From the NCBI RefSeq assembly GCF_022698145.1, contig NZ_JALDAX010000001.1:496001-560000 (forward strand): 64,000 nucleotides of DNA, given 5' to 3'. Of the stretch, positions 8,726 through 17,535 are shown piece after piece. The position numbers were made by a program, and so were the translations under genes. Each line of letters begins with the position of its first letter. The first letter of the stretch is position 1. Source of the DNA: Streptomyces spinosisporus (GTDB taxonomy: Bacteria; Actinomycetota; Actinomycetes; Streptomycetales; Streptomycetaceae). Under the pieces are notes generated by a model. That model was not told where the DNA came from and did no database searches. It worked only from the letters and a program-made list of their open reading frames with translations.

Positions 8726-10360
8726 CTAGCCGCGCAGCTGCTCGTACGCGGGCAGCGTCAGGAAGTCCGCGTAGTCCTCGTCGAGGGCGACGGTCAGCAG
8801 CAGGTCGTGGGCCTGCTGCCAGTGACCGGCCGCGAAGGCCTCCTCGCCGATCTCGGCGCGGATGGCGGCGAGTTCCTCGGCGGCGACCTTGCGAGCCAGC
8901 TCCGGGGTCGCCTTCACCGTGCTTCCGGCGTGCTCGAACTCGACGCCCGCGTTGATCCACTGCCAGATCTGCGAGCGGGAGATCTCGGCGGTGGCCGCGT
9001 CCTCCATGAGGTTGAAGATGGCGACGGCGCCCATGCCGCGCAGCCAGGCCTCGATGTAACGGGTGCCCACCTGGACGGCGTTGACCAGACCGGCGTAGGT
9101 CGGCTTCGCGTCGAGCGAGTCGATCGCGATGAGGTCGGCGGCCTCGACGTGCACGTCCTCGCGCAGCCGGTCCTTCTGGTTCGGCCGGTCGCCGAGCACC
9201 TTGTCGAAGGACTCCATGGCGATCGGGACCAGGTCGGGGTGGGCGACCCACGATCCGTCGAACCCGTCGTTCGCCTCACGGTCCTTGTCGGCTCGGACCT
9301 TCTCGAACGCCACCTTGTTGACCTCGGCGTCCCGGCGCGAGGGGATGAACGCCGCCATGCCGCCGATCGCGTGCGCACCGCGCTTGTGGCAGGTGCGGAC
9401 GAGGAGTTCGGTGTACGCCCGCATGAACGGGGCCGTCATCGTCACCGCGTTGCGGTCCGGCAGCACGAACTTGGGGCCGCCGTCACGGAAGTTCTTCACG
9501 ATGGAGAACAGGTAGTCCCAGCGGCCGGCGTTCAACCCCGAGGCGTGGTCGCGCAGTTCGTAGAGGATCTCCTCCATCTCGTACGCGGCCGTGATCGTCT
9601 CGATCAGGACGGTGGCGCGGATCGTGCCCTGCGGGATGCCGACGTAGTCCTGAGCGAAGACGAACACCTCGTTCCACAGGCGGGCCTCCAGGTGCGACTC
9701 CGTCTTCGGGAGGTAGAAGTACGGGCCCTTGCCGAGGTCCAGCAGGCGCTGGGCGTTGTGGAAGAAGTAGAGGCCGAAGTCGACCAGGGCGCCGGGCACC
9801 TGGGTGCCGTCCGCGTCGACGAGGTGACGCTCATTCAGATGCCAGCCGCGCGGGCGCATGACGACCGTCGCCAGCTCCTCGTTCGGCCGCAGGGCGTACG
9901 ACTTGCCGCTCGCCGGGTCGGTGAAGTCGATGCTGCGGGTGTACGCGTCGATCAGGTTGGCCTGGCCGGTGACGACGTTCTCCCAGGTCGGCGCCGAGGC
10001 GTCCTCGAAGTCCGCGAGCCACACCCTGGCGCCCGAGTTGAGGGCGTTGATGGTCATCTTGCGGTCGGTGGGGCCGGTGATCTCGACGCGGCGGTCGTTC
10101 AGGGCCTCGGGGCAGGGGGCCACCCGCCACGAGTCGTCCGCGCGGACGTCGGCCGTCTCGGGGAGGAAGTCGAGCGAGGAGGTGCGGGCGATCTCGGCGC
10201 GGCGCTGCGCCCGGCGGGCGAGGAGCTCGTCACGGCGCGGCGTGAACCGCCGGTGCAGCTCGGCCACGAAGGCGAGGGCCGCCTCGGTGAGGACCTCCTC
10301 CTGCCGCGGCAGGGACTCGGCGTCGACGATGGCCAGCGGGGACGGCGCTGGTGCGGACAT
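8726..10360 (-). CDS. aceB: Malate synthase A
   Basis: A 544-residue malate synthase of the short A type: glyoxylate + acetyl-CoA to malate + CoA in the cytosol. The family signature is clear as [17 protein letters not shown] near the middle, and the C-terminus has the expected [31 protein letters not shown] region, broken here at AV. No isocitrate lyase gene is present. The neighbouring allantoin genes would supply glyoxylate, which suggests a role in assimilating purine-derived carbon rather than the glyoxylate shunt alone. An IclR-like site (TTCC-N7-GGAA, 10475-10489) lies about 115 bp upstream of the start. Confidence 0.97.
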   Translation of the reverse strand: MSAPAPSPLAIVDAESLPRQEEVLTEAALAFVAELHRRFTPRRDELLARRAQRRAEIARTSSLDFLPETADVRADDSWRVAPCPEALNDRRVEITGPTDRKMTINALNSGARVWLADFEDASAPTWENVVTGQANLIDAYTRSIDFTDPASGKSYALRPNEELATVVMRPRGWHLNERHLVDADGTQVPGALVDFGLYFFHNAQRLLDLGKGPYFYLPKTESHLEARLWNEVFVFAQDYVGIPQGTIRATVLIETITAAYEMEEILYELRDHASGLNAGRWDYLFSIVKNFRDGGPKFVLPDRNAVTMTAPFMRAYTELLVRTCHKRGAHAIGGMAAFIPSRRDAEVNKVAFEKVRADKDREANDGFDGSWVAHPDLVPIAMESFDKVLGDRPNQKDRLREDVHVEAADLIAIDSLDAKPTYAGLVNAVQVGTRYIEAWLRGMGAVAIFNLMEDAATAEISRSQIWQWINAGVEFEHAGSTVKATPELARKVAAEELAAIRAEIGEEAFAAGHWQQAHDLLLTVALDEDYADFLTLPAYEQLRG

Positions 10361-10474
10361 GAGCTGTCACTTCCTTCAGCGGTGGCACCGGGTGCCAGTC
10401 GAACCGGGTACGGCGAGACGCGCCCTCGGAGTGCTGAGGATGCGGGAGGGCGCTTCTGAACAGTGGATACTAGT

Positions 10475-10489
10475 TTCCTCATTGTGGAA
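10475..10489. promoter_or_regulatory. Candidate IclR operator upstream of malate synthase
   Basis: TTCC-TCATTGT-GGAA, an inverted repeat with a 7-bp spacer ending in TTGT. The same TTCC-N7-GGAA layout with a TTTGT spacer end occurs upstream of the IclR gene, and a one-mismatch version upstream of allantoinase. Confidence 0.5.
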
Positions 10490-10555
10490 GTTCAATGGTT
10501 TGTTGATGTCGAGATTCTCCGAGTCGAGGGAAGGTGGCGCTCAGTGCCACCACGC

Positions 10556-11161
10556 TCACTCAAGGTGGACCAGATCGGCCGCCGTGTCGATGTCGTACGG
10601 CCGGGCCACGTCCGCGCACTCGACGAGCGTGATGTCCCGCTGGTGCGCCCCGAGGTAGGCGCGGGCCCCGCGGTCCCCGGTCGCACTCTCGGCGATACCC
10701 GCCCAGTGGGCGCGTCCGAACAGCACGGGGTGGCCGCGCACCCCGTCGTAGGCGGCCGATGCCAGCGAGTGCTCGTCCCGGTATGCGGCGAGCACCCGGC
10801 CGACCGCCTCCGCTCCGATCCCCGGCTGGTCGACGAGCAGCACCACGGCGGCCGGGGCCGCCGTACCGGCGAGCGAGTCCAGCCCCGCGCGCAGTGAAGT
10901 GCCCATGCCCTGCTCCCACTCCGGGTTGTCCACGAGGACGCACCCCTCCAGGTCCGCCTGCTCCCGTACGGCGCCGGCACGCGCCCCCAGGACCACATGG
11001 ACGCGGGAACAGCCGGCCGACCGCAGCGCATCGGCCGCGTGTTCGACGAGCGGTCGTCCGCGGTGGTGCAGCAGCGCCTTGGGACGCCCGCCGAGCCGCC
11101 GCCCGCCGCCCGCGGCCAGCAGCAGCCCGGCGACGGCGACCTGGTCTTCGTTGTCCGTCAT
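10556..11161 (-). CDS. MobA-like nucleotidyltransferase
   Basis: A 201-residue NTP-transferase-fold protein beginning AGLLLAAGGGRRLGGRPKALL, the nucleotide-binding loop of the MobA/MocA/CoxC-like group. LVDQPG follows around residues 96-101 and supplies the metal-binding Asp. Family members transfer CMP or GMP to molybdopterin, or act in related activations; which one applies here is not visible. Molybdenum cofactor modification would be relevant to purine oxidation by xanthine dehydrogenase, but no such enzyme is in the window. The start at 11161 is the only ATG before the nucleotide-binding loop. Confidence 0.8.
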   Translation of the reverse strand: MTDNEDQVAVAGLLLAAGGGRRLGGRPKALLHHRGRPLVEHAADALRSAGCSRVHVVLGARAGAVREQADLEGCVLVDNPEWEQGMGTSLRAGLDSLAGTAAPAAVVLLVDQPGIGAEAVGRVLAAYRDEHSLASAAYDGVRGHPVLFGRAHWAGIAESATGDRGARAYLGAHQRDITLVECADVARPYDIDTAADLVHLE

Positions 11162-11348
11162 GTCTTCTGCATACCTGACATCCGGGCGAGTGCCCGGTTT
11201 CAGAGGGCTGAATTTCGGTCCGCACTGTGGCGCGTCCGGCATCGGGTGGCGTTTACTGGCCCGCGTCCCCCGGCGCCCGACCAGTGCCACGGGGGTGTTC
11301 GGCAAGATCACGTATGACTGCGCACAAGGGCGTGCGAGGGGGAGGGCT

Positions 11349-11663
11349 GTGTTGCGGAGCTTGGGGCAGAGGCCAGTGATCGGCAGCGACGAGGACCCGA
11401 GGGTGGCCGAACTGCGCACCGCCGTGTCCCGGTTGCGCCGTGAACTCGCCGCCCACCCCGCCGAGTTCCCCGACCGCGGCATCGCCGAGGACGAACTCGC
11501 CGCCCTCGCCGCGATGACCACCGACGGCGCCCCCGAGGTCCGCCGCCTGCGCCGCTCCCTGCTCCTCATCGCCGGCGCGATCGGCTCGGTCAGCGCCCTG
11601 GCCCGCGGGCTGTCCGAAGTACGCGACGCGGTGGACCTGTTCGGGGAGCCCCCACGCCGCTGA
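11349..11663 (+). CDS. Small helical protein of the DUF5955 type
   Basis: A 104-residue protein, mostly Ala/Arg/Leu-rich helices. A charged N-terminal half is followed by a hydrophobic stretch (SLLLIAGAIGSVSALA), so it could be membrane-associated. It resembles a small conserved Streptomyces family of unknown function. The GTG at 11349 follows a strong purine-rich ribosome-binding stretch (about 11336-11346). It is divergent from the nucleotidyltransferase. No function can be assigned. Confidence 0.65.
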   Translation: MLRSLGQRPVIGSDEDPRVAELRTAVSRLRRELAAHPAEFPDRGIAEDELAALAAMTTDGAPEVRRLRRSLLLIAGAIGSVSALARGLSEVRDAVDLFGEPPRR

Positions 11664-11756
11664 AGGCACGATCCTGCGCGTGACGCCGACGCGCCCCCCA
11701 CCTGTGACCCTGTCCCGTAGCGCTGCGAGCGATCCGGTGTGCGGGGTCGGATGCGA

Positions 11757-11930
11757 CCGGGCCGGCTAGGCCGCCTCCCGTAAGCCCGCCGCCATCAGGC
11801 CGTCGCCCGCCCGGCCACCGGCCCCGAGTTCGCCAGGGCCTCCAAGAGCCCAGGGGGGTCTGCTCCGGGTTGGGGGCGATCCGTTTCCAGGGTCGCCCGT
11901 GAACCGGCCCGATAGGCCGTGGGGCCCGAG
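11757..11930 (-). repeat. Decayed duplicate (copy A) of the IclR gene 3' end
   Basis: This stretch aligns with the last part of the downstream IclR gene (12141-12265). Shared landmarks, in order on the + strand, are GGCTAGGCC, CCGAG-TCGCCAG-GCCTCC, GATCCG-TTC and GTCG-CCGTGA-C-GGCCCG...GGGGCCCGAG. An insert of about 45 bp follows the stop-codon region. Read on the minus strand, one frame gives LLEALANSGP, matching ELSEALASSGP at the IclR C-terminus. It is noncoding, degenerate and outermost of three. Confidence 0.7.
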
Positions 11931-12013
11931 CCGGTCCGGGCCTCCGCCCGTTCTGAGGTCACTTGTTGCGGGCGGGGGAGGTTTGTTCGTGGCGTCGCCC
12001 GTGCTCCGGCCCT
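11910..12013 (-). repeat. Decayed duplicate (copy B) of the IclR gene 3' end
   Basis: The second degenerate copy. CCTCCG-C-GTTC-GA-GTCAC-TG-TGC-GG and GTTCGTGGCGTCG-CCGTG line up with 12176-12240 of the IclR gene. On the minus strand one frame reads PQQVTSERAEARTGSGP against LQQVASELSEALASSGP of IclR, and another gives DATNK against DATNR. Confidence 0.75.
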
Positions 12014-12148
12014 TCCGGCCTCCGCCCACAAGGCCTCCGCCCGTCAAGTCGCCGGACCCGACTCGCCTCTGCCTTCGGGGGCTCCGGGCCCCCTGCCGCG
12101 GGATGGGGCGACTCGGTTTGTTGCCGGCACCCTCCGTGACCCGGCCGG
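12014..12148 (-). repeat. Decayed duplicate (copy C) of the IclR gene 3' end
   Basis: The copy directly after the IclR stop. GCCGGACCCGA, GCTCCGG, CTGC-GCGGGAT-GGGCGA, CGGTTTGTTGCCGGCA and CCGTGACCCGGCC match the gene in order. Read in the same frame as IclR past its TAG, it gives ATNRVAP and ESGPA against ATNRIVP and SSGPA. Together the three copies fill the 485-bp gap between 11663 and 12149. Confidence 0.75.
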
Positions 12149-12943
12149 CTAGGCCGGACCCGAGCTTGCCAGAGCCTCCGACAGTTCCGACGCCACCTGC
12201 TGCAGGATCGGGACGATCCGGTTCGTGGCGTCGTCCGTGACGCGGCCCGCGGGGCCCGAGATGGAAATGGCCGCGGCGGTGGGGGAGTTGGGCACGGAGA
12301 CCGCGAGGCAGCGTACGCCGATCTCCTGTTCGTTGTCGTCGACGGCGTACCCGGCCCGGCGTACGTCCTCCAGGGCGGCCAGGAAGCCGTCCGGGGTGAC
12401 GATCGTCTTCTCCGTCGCGGCCGGCATGCCGGTGCGCGAGAGCAGCGCGCGCACCTCGTCGTCCGGGGTGTTGGCGAGCAGCGCCTTGCCCACGCCCGTC
12501 GAGTGCGGCAGGACGCGCCGCCCGACCTCGGTGAACATGCGCATCGAGTGCTTGGACGGCACCTGCGCGACGTACACGATCTCGTCCCCGTCGAGCAGCG
12601 CCATGTTCGCCGTCTCGCCGGTCTCCTCGACCAGACGGGCCAGATAGGGCCGGGCCCAGGTGCCGAGCAGCCGGGACGCGGACTCGCCGAGGCGGATCAG
12701 ACGCGGACCGAGCGCATAGCGGCGGTTGGCCTGCTGGCGGACGTATCCACAGGCCACGAGCGTGCGCATCAGGCGGTGAATGGTGGGCAGCGGCAGCCCG
12801 CTGCTCGCGGACAGCTCGCTCAGCCCGACCTCGCCACCCGCGTCGGCCATCCGCTCCAGCAGATCGAAGGCGCGCTCGAGTGACTGGACCCCGCCGCCGT
12901 TGGACCTGGCGGAGTCGGTGGTGCTGGCGCTGGACGTCGGCAC
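12149..12943 (-). CDS. allR: IclR-family regulator of allantoin use
   Basis: A 264-residue IclR protein. The winged helix is at about residues 18-80 (VQSLERAFDLLERMAD, then SASSGLPLPTIHRLMRTL). The GAF-like effector domain follows, with the family pattern STGVGKALLAN and VRCLAVSVPNSP. It lies divergent from allantoinase and downstream of malate synthase, and from memory the S. coelicolor equivalent (AllR) represses allantoin catabolism; that assignment rests on context. The GTG start at 12943 has a GGAAAGGA ribosome-binding site. It likely binds the TTCC-N7-GGAA sites near its own promoter, allantoinase and malate synthase. Confidence 0.85.
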   Translation of the reverse strand: MPTSSASTTDSARSNGGGVQSLERAFDLLERMADAGGEVGLSELSASSGLPLPTIHRLMRTLVACGYVRQQANRRYALGPRLIRLGESASRLLGTWARPYLARLVEETGETANMALLDGDEIVYVAQVPSKHSMRMFTEVGRRVLPHSTGVGKALLANTPDDEVRALLSRTGMPAATEKTIVTPDGFLAALEDVRRAGYAVDDNEQEIGVRCLAVSVPNSPTAAAISISGPAGRVTDDATNRIVPILQQVASELSEALASSGPA

Positions 12944-13045
12944 GGCGCGTTCCTTTCGGGACTGGCGGGAGGTTGCAGAAGCCTACCCGGCAGTCGGTTG
13001 ACTCCCTGGTTGTGCATAGCTACGTTCTGCTTGATGGAATCCTAA

Positions 13046-13060
13046 TTCCGCTTTGTGGAA
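13046..13060. promoter_or_regulatory. Candidate IclR operator upstream of the IclR gene
   Basis: TTCC-GCTTTGT-GGAA, an inverted repeat with a 7-bp spacer, overlapping a second inverted repeat GGAA-TCCTAA-TTCC at 13036-13049. It sits about 100 bp before the IclR start, in the 254-bp gap shared with allantoinase. Confidence 0.5.
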
Positions 13061-13136
13061 ACGTCCAGAGTCCGTGCTCCGGGCGCACTGTGGAGCAGTG
13101 TGCCCTTGACGGCCCACGGGCGGGAGTGAAGACTCT

Positions 13137-13168
13137 TTCAACAGAACGTTGAATTTCGGTACGTGGAA
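13137..13168. promoter_or_regulatory. Palindrome and IclR-like half-matched site before allantoinase
   Basis: TTCAAC-AGAAC-GTTGAA is a perfect 17-bp inverted repeat at 13137-13153. TTTC-GGTACGT-GGAA, at 13154-13168, abuts it and differs from the TTCC-N7-GGAA sites by one base. It lies 30-60 bp before the allantoinase GTG, where an operator would block initiation. The rest of the 254-bp gap shows nothing further that I can name. Confidence 0.5.
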
Positions 13169-13197
13169 GCAGCTCGCGACGGCTGAGAGGGGTCCGG

Positions 13198-14538
13198 GTG
13201 TCCGACGTAGAACTGGTGCTGCGCTCGACGCGCGTCATCACACCCGAGGGGACGCGCGCCGCGTCGGTGGCGGTCGCCGGCGGCAGGATCGAGGCCGTCC
13301 TGCCGTACGACTCCGCCGTGCCCGCCGGTGCCCGCCTCGAGGATCTCGGCGACGACGTCCTGCTGCCCGGTCTGGTCGACACGCACGTGCACGTCAACGA
13401 CCCCGGCCGCACCGAGTGGGAGGGCTTCTGGACCGCCACGCGCGCGGCGGCGGCCGGCGGCATCACCACGCTCGTCGACATGCCGCTCAACTCCCTGCCG
13501 CCCACCACGACGGTCGACCACCTCCGTACGAAACAGGAGGTCGCCGCGGGCAAGGCGCACATCGACGTCGGCTTCTGGGGCGGCGCCCTGCCCGACAACA
13601 CCAAGGAGCTGCGCCCCCTCCACGAGGCCGGGGTCTTCGGCTTCAAGGCGTTCCTGTCCCCGTCCGGCGTGGACGAGTTCCCGCATCTCGACCAGGACCG
13701 GCTCGCCCGCTCCCTGGCCGAGATCTCCTCCTTCGGCGGACTGCTGATCGTGCACGCCGAGGACCCGCACCACCTGGACGCGGCCCCGCACCAGGGCGGC
13801 CCGAAGTACGCCGACTTCCTGGCCAGCCGCCCGCGGGACGCGGAGGACACGGCGATCGCCCAGCTCATCGCCCAGGCGAAACGATTCGACGCGCGGGTGC
13901 ACATCCTGCATCTGTCATCGAGCGACGCGCTGCCGCTGATCGCCGAGGCGAAGGCCGCGGGCGTCCGCCTCACCGTCGAGACCTGCCCCCACTATCTGAC
14001 CCTGACCGCCGAGGAAGTCCCGGACGGCGCAAGCGAGTTCAAGTGCTGCCCGCCCATCCGCGAGGCCGCCAACCAGGACCTGCTGTGGCAGGCGCTCGCG
14101 GACGGCACCGTCGACTGCGTGGTCACCGACCACTCGCCGTCCACGGCCGACCTCAAGACCGACGACTTCGCGACCGCCTGGGGCGGCATCTCCGGCCTCC
14201 AGCTGAGCCTGGCCGCGGTGTGGACCGAGGCGCGCAGGCGGGGCCACGGCCTAGAGGACGTGGTCCGCTGGATGTCGTCGCGGACGGCCGCACTGGTGGG
14301 CCTGGACGCCCGCAAGGGCGCCATCGCGCCGGGCCACGACGCCGACTTCGCCGTCCTCGCGCCCGACGAGACCTTCACCGTGGACCCGGCGGCCCTGCAG
14401 CACCGCAACCCCGTGACGGCGTACGCGGGCAAGACCCTCCACGGCGTGGTCAGGTCGACCTGGCTGCGCGGCGAACGCATCGTCGCGGACGGCGAGTTCA
14501 GCGAGCCGAAGGGCCGACTGCTCACCCGTAACCCCTGA
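13198..14538 (+). CDS. allB: Allantoinase
   Basis: A 446-residue amidohydrolase that opens allantoin to allantoate. Metal-site residues are all visible: H63 and H65 in [10 protein letters not shown], the carboxylated lysine K150 in [15 protein letters not shown], then IVHAEDP, ILHLSSS and VVTDHSPS. The N-terminal beta strand and C-terminal composite-fold residues give the usual family length. A GAGAGGGG ribosome-binding site precedes the GTG at 13198. Allantoicase follows 30 bp after the stop, so the two form an operon for steps 1 and 2 of allantoin breakdown, divergent from their IclR regulator. Confidence 0.96.
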   Translation: MSDVELVLRSTRVITPEGTRAASVAVAGGRIEAVLPYDSAVPAGARLEDLGDDVLLPGLVDTHVHVNDPGRTEWEGFWTATRAAAAGGITTLVDMPLNSLPPTTTVDHLRTKQEVAAGKAHIDVGFWGGALPDNTKELRPLHEAGVFGFKAFLSPSGVDEFPHLDQDRLARSLAEISSFGGLLIVHAEDPHHLDAAPHQGGPKYADFLASRPRDAEDTAIAQLIAQAKRFDARVHILHLSSSDALPLIAEAKAAGVRLTVETCPHYLTLTAEEVPDGASEFKCCPPIREAANQDLLWQALADGTVDCVVTDHSPSTADLKTDDFATAWGGISGLQLSLAAVWTEARRRGHGLEDVVRWMSSRTAALVGLDARKGAIAPGHDADFAVLAPDETFTVDPAALQHRNPVTAYAGKTLHGVVRSTWLRGERIVADGEFSEPKGRLLTRNP

Positions 14539-14568
14539 TCCCAGAACGACGAGGACGAGAGGAAAGAC

Positions 14569-15684
14569 GTGACGGCGATTCCGAGCTACACCGGTGACGC
14601 GAACCCCTACGGAGGAGGCGACCCATACGCGGACTACCGCACCGCCGACTTCCCCTTCACCCAGTACGCCAACCTCGCAGACCGGCAGCTCGGCGCCTCG
14701 GTCATCGCCGCCAACGACGAGTTCTTCGCCCAGCGGGAGAACCTGCTGGTGCCGGGGAGGGCCGAGTTCGACCCCGAGCACTTCGGGCACAAGGGCAAGA
14801 TCATGGACGGCTGGGAGACGCGCCGCCGCCGCGGCACCGGTGCCGACCACCCGTGGCCGACCGCCGACGACCACGACTGGGCGCTGGTCCGCCTGGGCGC
14901 GCCCGGCGTGATCCGCGGGATCGTCGTCGACACCGCACACTTCCGCGGCAACTACCCGCAGGCGGTGTCGGTCGAGGCCACGTCCGTGCCCGGCTCCCCC
15001 TCGCCCGAGGAGCTGCTCGGCGACGACGTGAAGTGGACGACCCTCGTCCCGCGCACACCGGTCGGTGGGCACGCGGCCAACGGCTTCGCCGTCTCGGCCG
15101 AGCAGCGCTTCACGCACCTGCGCCTCAACCAGCACCCCGACGGGGGCATCGCACGACTGCGCGTGTACGGCGAGGTCGTGCCGGACCCGAAGTGGCTGGA
15201 AACCCTCGGCACCTTCGACGTGGCCGCCCTGGAGAACGGCGGCCAGGTCGAGGACGCCTCCAACCTCTTCTACTCGCCGGCCACGAACACCATCCAGCCG
15301 GGCCGCTCGCGCAAGATGGACGACGGCTGGGAGACCCGGCGCCGGCGCGACCGGGGCAACGACTGGATCCGTTACCGCCTCGCCGCCCAGGCCCGGATCC
15401 GCGCGATCGAGATCGACACGGCGTACCTCAAGGGCAACAGCGCCGGCTGGGCGTCGGTGTCCGTGAAGGACGGCGAGAGCGGTGAGTGGCACGAGATCCT
15501 GCCGCGCACCCGCCTGCAGCCCGACACCAACCACCGCTTCCTCCTGCCGGCCGAGGCCGTCGGCACGCACGCGCGCGTGGACATCTTCCCCGACGGCGGC
15601 ATCTCCCGCCTGCGCCTGTACGGCTCCCTCACCGAGACCGGCACGACCGCCCTCGCAGCCCGCCACCAGGAACTGGGCGGCTGA
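14569..15684 (+). CDS. alc: Allantoicase
   Basis: A 371-residue allantoicase that splits allantoate into ureidoglycolate and urea. It is an internal duplication of the DUF-type jelly-roll domain: MDGWETRRRR near residue 82 and MDDGWETRRRRDRGNDW near residue 250, each followed by IVVDTAHFRGNYP or IEIDTAYLKGNSAGW and then a Pro-Asp-Gly-Gly-Ile (PDGGI) turn. The GTG at 14569 follows a GAGGA ribosome-binding site. The ureidoglycolate lyase needed to release glyoxylate, and a urease, are not in the window, so they must be encoded elsewhere. Confidence 0.96.
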   Translation: MTAIPSYTGDANPYGGGDPYADYRTADFPFTQYANLADRQLGASVIAANDEFFAQRENLLVPGRAEFDPEHFGHKGKIMDGWETRRRRGTGADHPWPTADDHDWALVRLGAPGVIRGIVVDTAHFRGNYPQAVSVEATSVPGSPSPEELLGDDVKWTTLVPRTPVGGHAANGFAVSAEQRFTHLRLNQHPDGGIARLRVYGEVVPDPKWLETLGTFDVAALENGGQVEDASNLFYSPATNTIQPGRSRKMDDGWETRRRRDRGNDWIRYRLAAQARIRAIEIDTAYLKGNSAGWASVSVKDGESGEWHEILPRTRLQPDTNHRFLLPAEAVGTHARVDIFPDGGISRLRLYGSLTETGTTALAARHQELGG

Positions 15685-15740
15685 CAAGCACGCGCGTGGG
15701 GCACACCGGACGGACAGCTCCGGCGCGCCCCATGCGCGCG

Positions 15741-16487
15741 TCAGGCCGCGTGTCCGCCGTCCACGGCGAACTCCGCTCCGGTGACGTAGCCGGCGCCCGC
15801 GAGATGGGCGACCGTCTCCGCCACCTCCTGGGCCGTTCCGAAGCGGCCCAGGGCGGTCATCGCCGCCTGGTCCTCCGCGTATGGGCCGTCCGCCGGGTTC
15901 ATGTCGGTGTCCGTCGGGCCCGGGTGGACGATGTTGGCCGTGATGCCGCGCCCGCCGAGTTCCCTCGCCAGGGCCTTCGTCAGGCCGATCAGGGCCGATT
16001 TGCTGGTCGCGTAGAGCGTTCCGCCGGGCCCCGGCACCCGCTGGCTCATACAAGTGCCGATGGTGATGATCCGGCCCCCGGCCCGCATCCGTCCGGCCGC
16101 CGCCTGGGACGTGAGGAACACCCCGCGGACGTTCACCGCGAGGACCCGGTCGACATCGGCGAGCGTGAGCCCCTCCAGGGGACCTAGCACCCCCACGCCC
16201 GCGTTGTTGACCAGCACGTCGAGCCCGCCCAGCGCCTCGGCGGCGCGCTCCACCGCCCCCGCCGCCTCGTCCGCGTCCGCGGCATCCGCGCGCAGGGCCA
16301 CCGCGCGCCGTCCCAGCGCCTCGATCCGCCGTACGACCTCCTCGGCCGCCTCCTTGCCGTTCACATAGGTGAGGGCCACGTCCGCGCCCTCCCGGGCGAG
16401 CCGCAGCGCCGTGGCCGCACCGATGCCGCGGCTGCCGCCGGTGACCAGGGCCGCCTTGCCGTGGAGAGTTCCGTAAGTGGTTGTCAT
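15741..16487 (-). CDS. Short-chain dehydrogenase/reductase
   Basis: A 248-residue classical SDR. The cofactor loop is TGGSRGIG (residues about 16-23), NNAG marks the fourth strand, and YATSK carries the catalytic Tyr-Lys pair. The C-terminus FAVDGGHAA is typical of FabG-like 3-oxoacyl reductases and xylitol-type reductases. The basic residues in the loop and the lack of an Asp after the second strand favour NADP(H). The specific substrate is unknown. It converges on allantoicase and is divergent from the AIM24 gene. Confidence 0.85.
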   Translation of the reverse strand: MTTTYGTLHGKAALVTGGSRGIGAATALRLAREGADVALTYVNGKEAAEEVVRRIEALGRRAVALRADAADADEAAGAVERAAEALGGLDVLVNNAGVGVLGPLEGLTLADVDRVLAVNVRGVFLTSQAAAGRMRAGGRIITIGTCMSQRVPGPGGTLYATSKSALIGLTKALARELGGRGITANIVHPGPTDTDMNPADGPYAEDQAAMTALGRFGTAQEVAETVAHLAGAGYVTGAEFAVDGGHAA

Positions 16488-16559
16488 GGATCCATCCCAG
16501 CCGCCGCCACGCACGCGTGCTGGCGGTGAACGGACGCCGAGGTCGGGTGGCCGAAAAAC

Positions 16560-17426
16560 ATGGCTCCGGGCCGGAACTCTTTCCTCCGTCTTCGGCGTTC
16601 TCCCCACGTGACCCTTCAGCAAGAGATCGTCGGCAACGCCATGCAGATGGCGGTCGTCAACCTGCAGCCCGGCCAGACCGTCTACTGCGAGGCCGGAAAG
16701 TTCCTGTTCAAGACGGTGAACGTCACCATGGAGACCCGTCTGTCGGGCCCGGGTGGCGGCCGACAGCAGGGCGGTGGCGGAGGTGGCGGTGGCGGCATGG
16801 GCGGCATGCTGCGCCAGGCCATGGGCACCGCCATGCAGGCGGGCCAGCGCGTGCTGGCGGGCGAGTCGCTGGCGTTCCAGTACTTCAACGCACAGGGCGG
16901 CGAGGGAACCGTCGGCTTCGCGGGCGTGCTCCCCGGCGAGATGCGCGCGCTCGAACTCGACGGCACGCGCGCGTGGTTCGCGGAGAAGGACGCCTTCGTC
17001 GCGGCCGAGTCCACCGTCGACTTCGGCATCGCCTTCCAGGGCGGCCGCACCGGCATGAGCGGCGGCGAGGGCTTCATCCTGGAGAAGTTCACCGGGCACG
17101 GCACGGTGATCATCGCCGGCGCGGGCAACTTCATCGACCTCAACCCCGCCGACTTCGGCGGCCGTATCGAGGTGGACACCGGCTGCGTCGTCGCCTTCGA
17201 GGAGGGCATCCAGTACGGCGTCCAGCGCGTCGGAGGCCTGAACCGCCAGGGGCTGATGAACGCCGTCTTCGGCGGCGAGGGCCTGTCCCTGGCCACCCTG
17301 GAGGGCAACGGCCGGGTGATCCTGCAGTCCCTCACCATCGAGAGCCTCGCCAACGCCCTGAAGAAGGCGCAGGGCGGCGACAAGCAGGGCCCGACGGGCG
17401 GTCTGTTCTCCACCCACGCGGGGTGA
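16560..17426 (+). CDS. AIM24-family protein
   Basis: A 288-residue AIM24/TIGR00266-type beta-sandwich protein, conserved in bacteria with no established biochemical role. Family landmarks include PGQTVYCEAGKFLF, GGEGFILEKFTGHGTV, and DLNPADFGGRIEVDTGCVVAFEEG. A nine-Gly stretch followed by MGGMLRQAMG (residues about 70-90) forms a flexible insert at a position that is variable in the family. The ATG at 16560 is used here. A GTG at 16608 (VTLQQEIVG) is an equally credible start. Confidence 0.8.
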   Translation: MAPGRNSFLRLRRSPHVTLQQEIVGNAMQMAVVNLQPGQTVYCEAGKFLFKTVNVTMETRLSGPGGGRQQGGGGGGGGGMGGMLRQAMGTAMQAGQRVLAGESLAFQYFNAQGGEGTVGFAGVLPGEMRALELDGTRAWFAEKDAFVAAESTVDFGIAFQGGRTGMSGGEGFILEKFTGHGTVIIAGAGNFIDLNPADFGGRIEVDTGCVVAFEEGIQYGVQRVGGLNRQGLMNAVFGGEGLSLATLEGNGRVILQSLTIESLANALKKAQGGDKQGPTGGLFSTHAG

Positions 17427-17492
17427 GGTGCCGCGTCGGCGGCAGGTTAACTCGGGGAGAACTCATCGGACGTCCGGGAAAAATCTCCGGGC

Positions 17493-17529
17493 TTGACATT
17501 GACATGCCACTGTCTACGCGCGTCATCAT
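17493..17529 (+). promoter_or_regulatory. Promoter of the secreted ribonuclease gene
   Basis: A tandem TTGACATTGACA (17493-17504), with a CATCAT-like -10 at 17524-17529 and the ATG six bases further at 17536. The second TTGACA with a 19-bp spacer, or a shorter pairing using TCTACG, could serve. Strong -35 matches of this kind are rare in this window. Confidence 0.45.
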
Positions 17530-17535
17530 GAAGGC

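Noticed and set aside
8585..10459. 624-codon open frame opposite malate synthase
   Set aside because: It is antisense to a strongly conserved enzyme and has only Arg/Gly/Val-rich low-information sequence.
11766..12047. Possible gene on the minus strand in the gap after the IclR gene
   Set aside because: It matches decayed copies of the IclR tail with shifted frames and stops, so it is not an independent gene.
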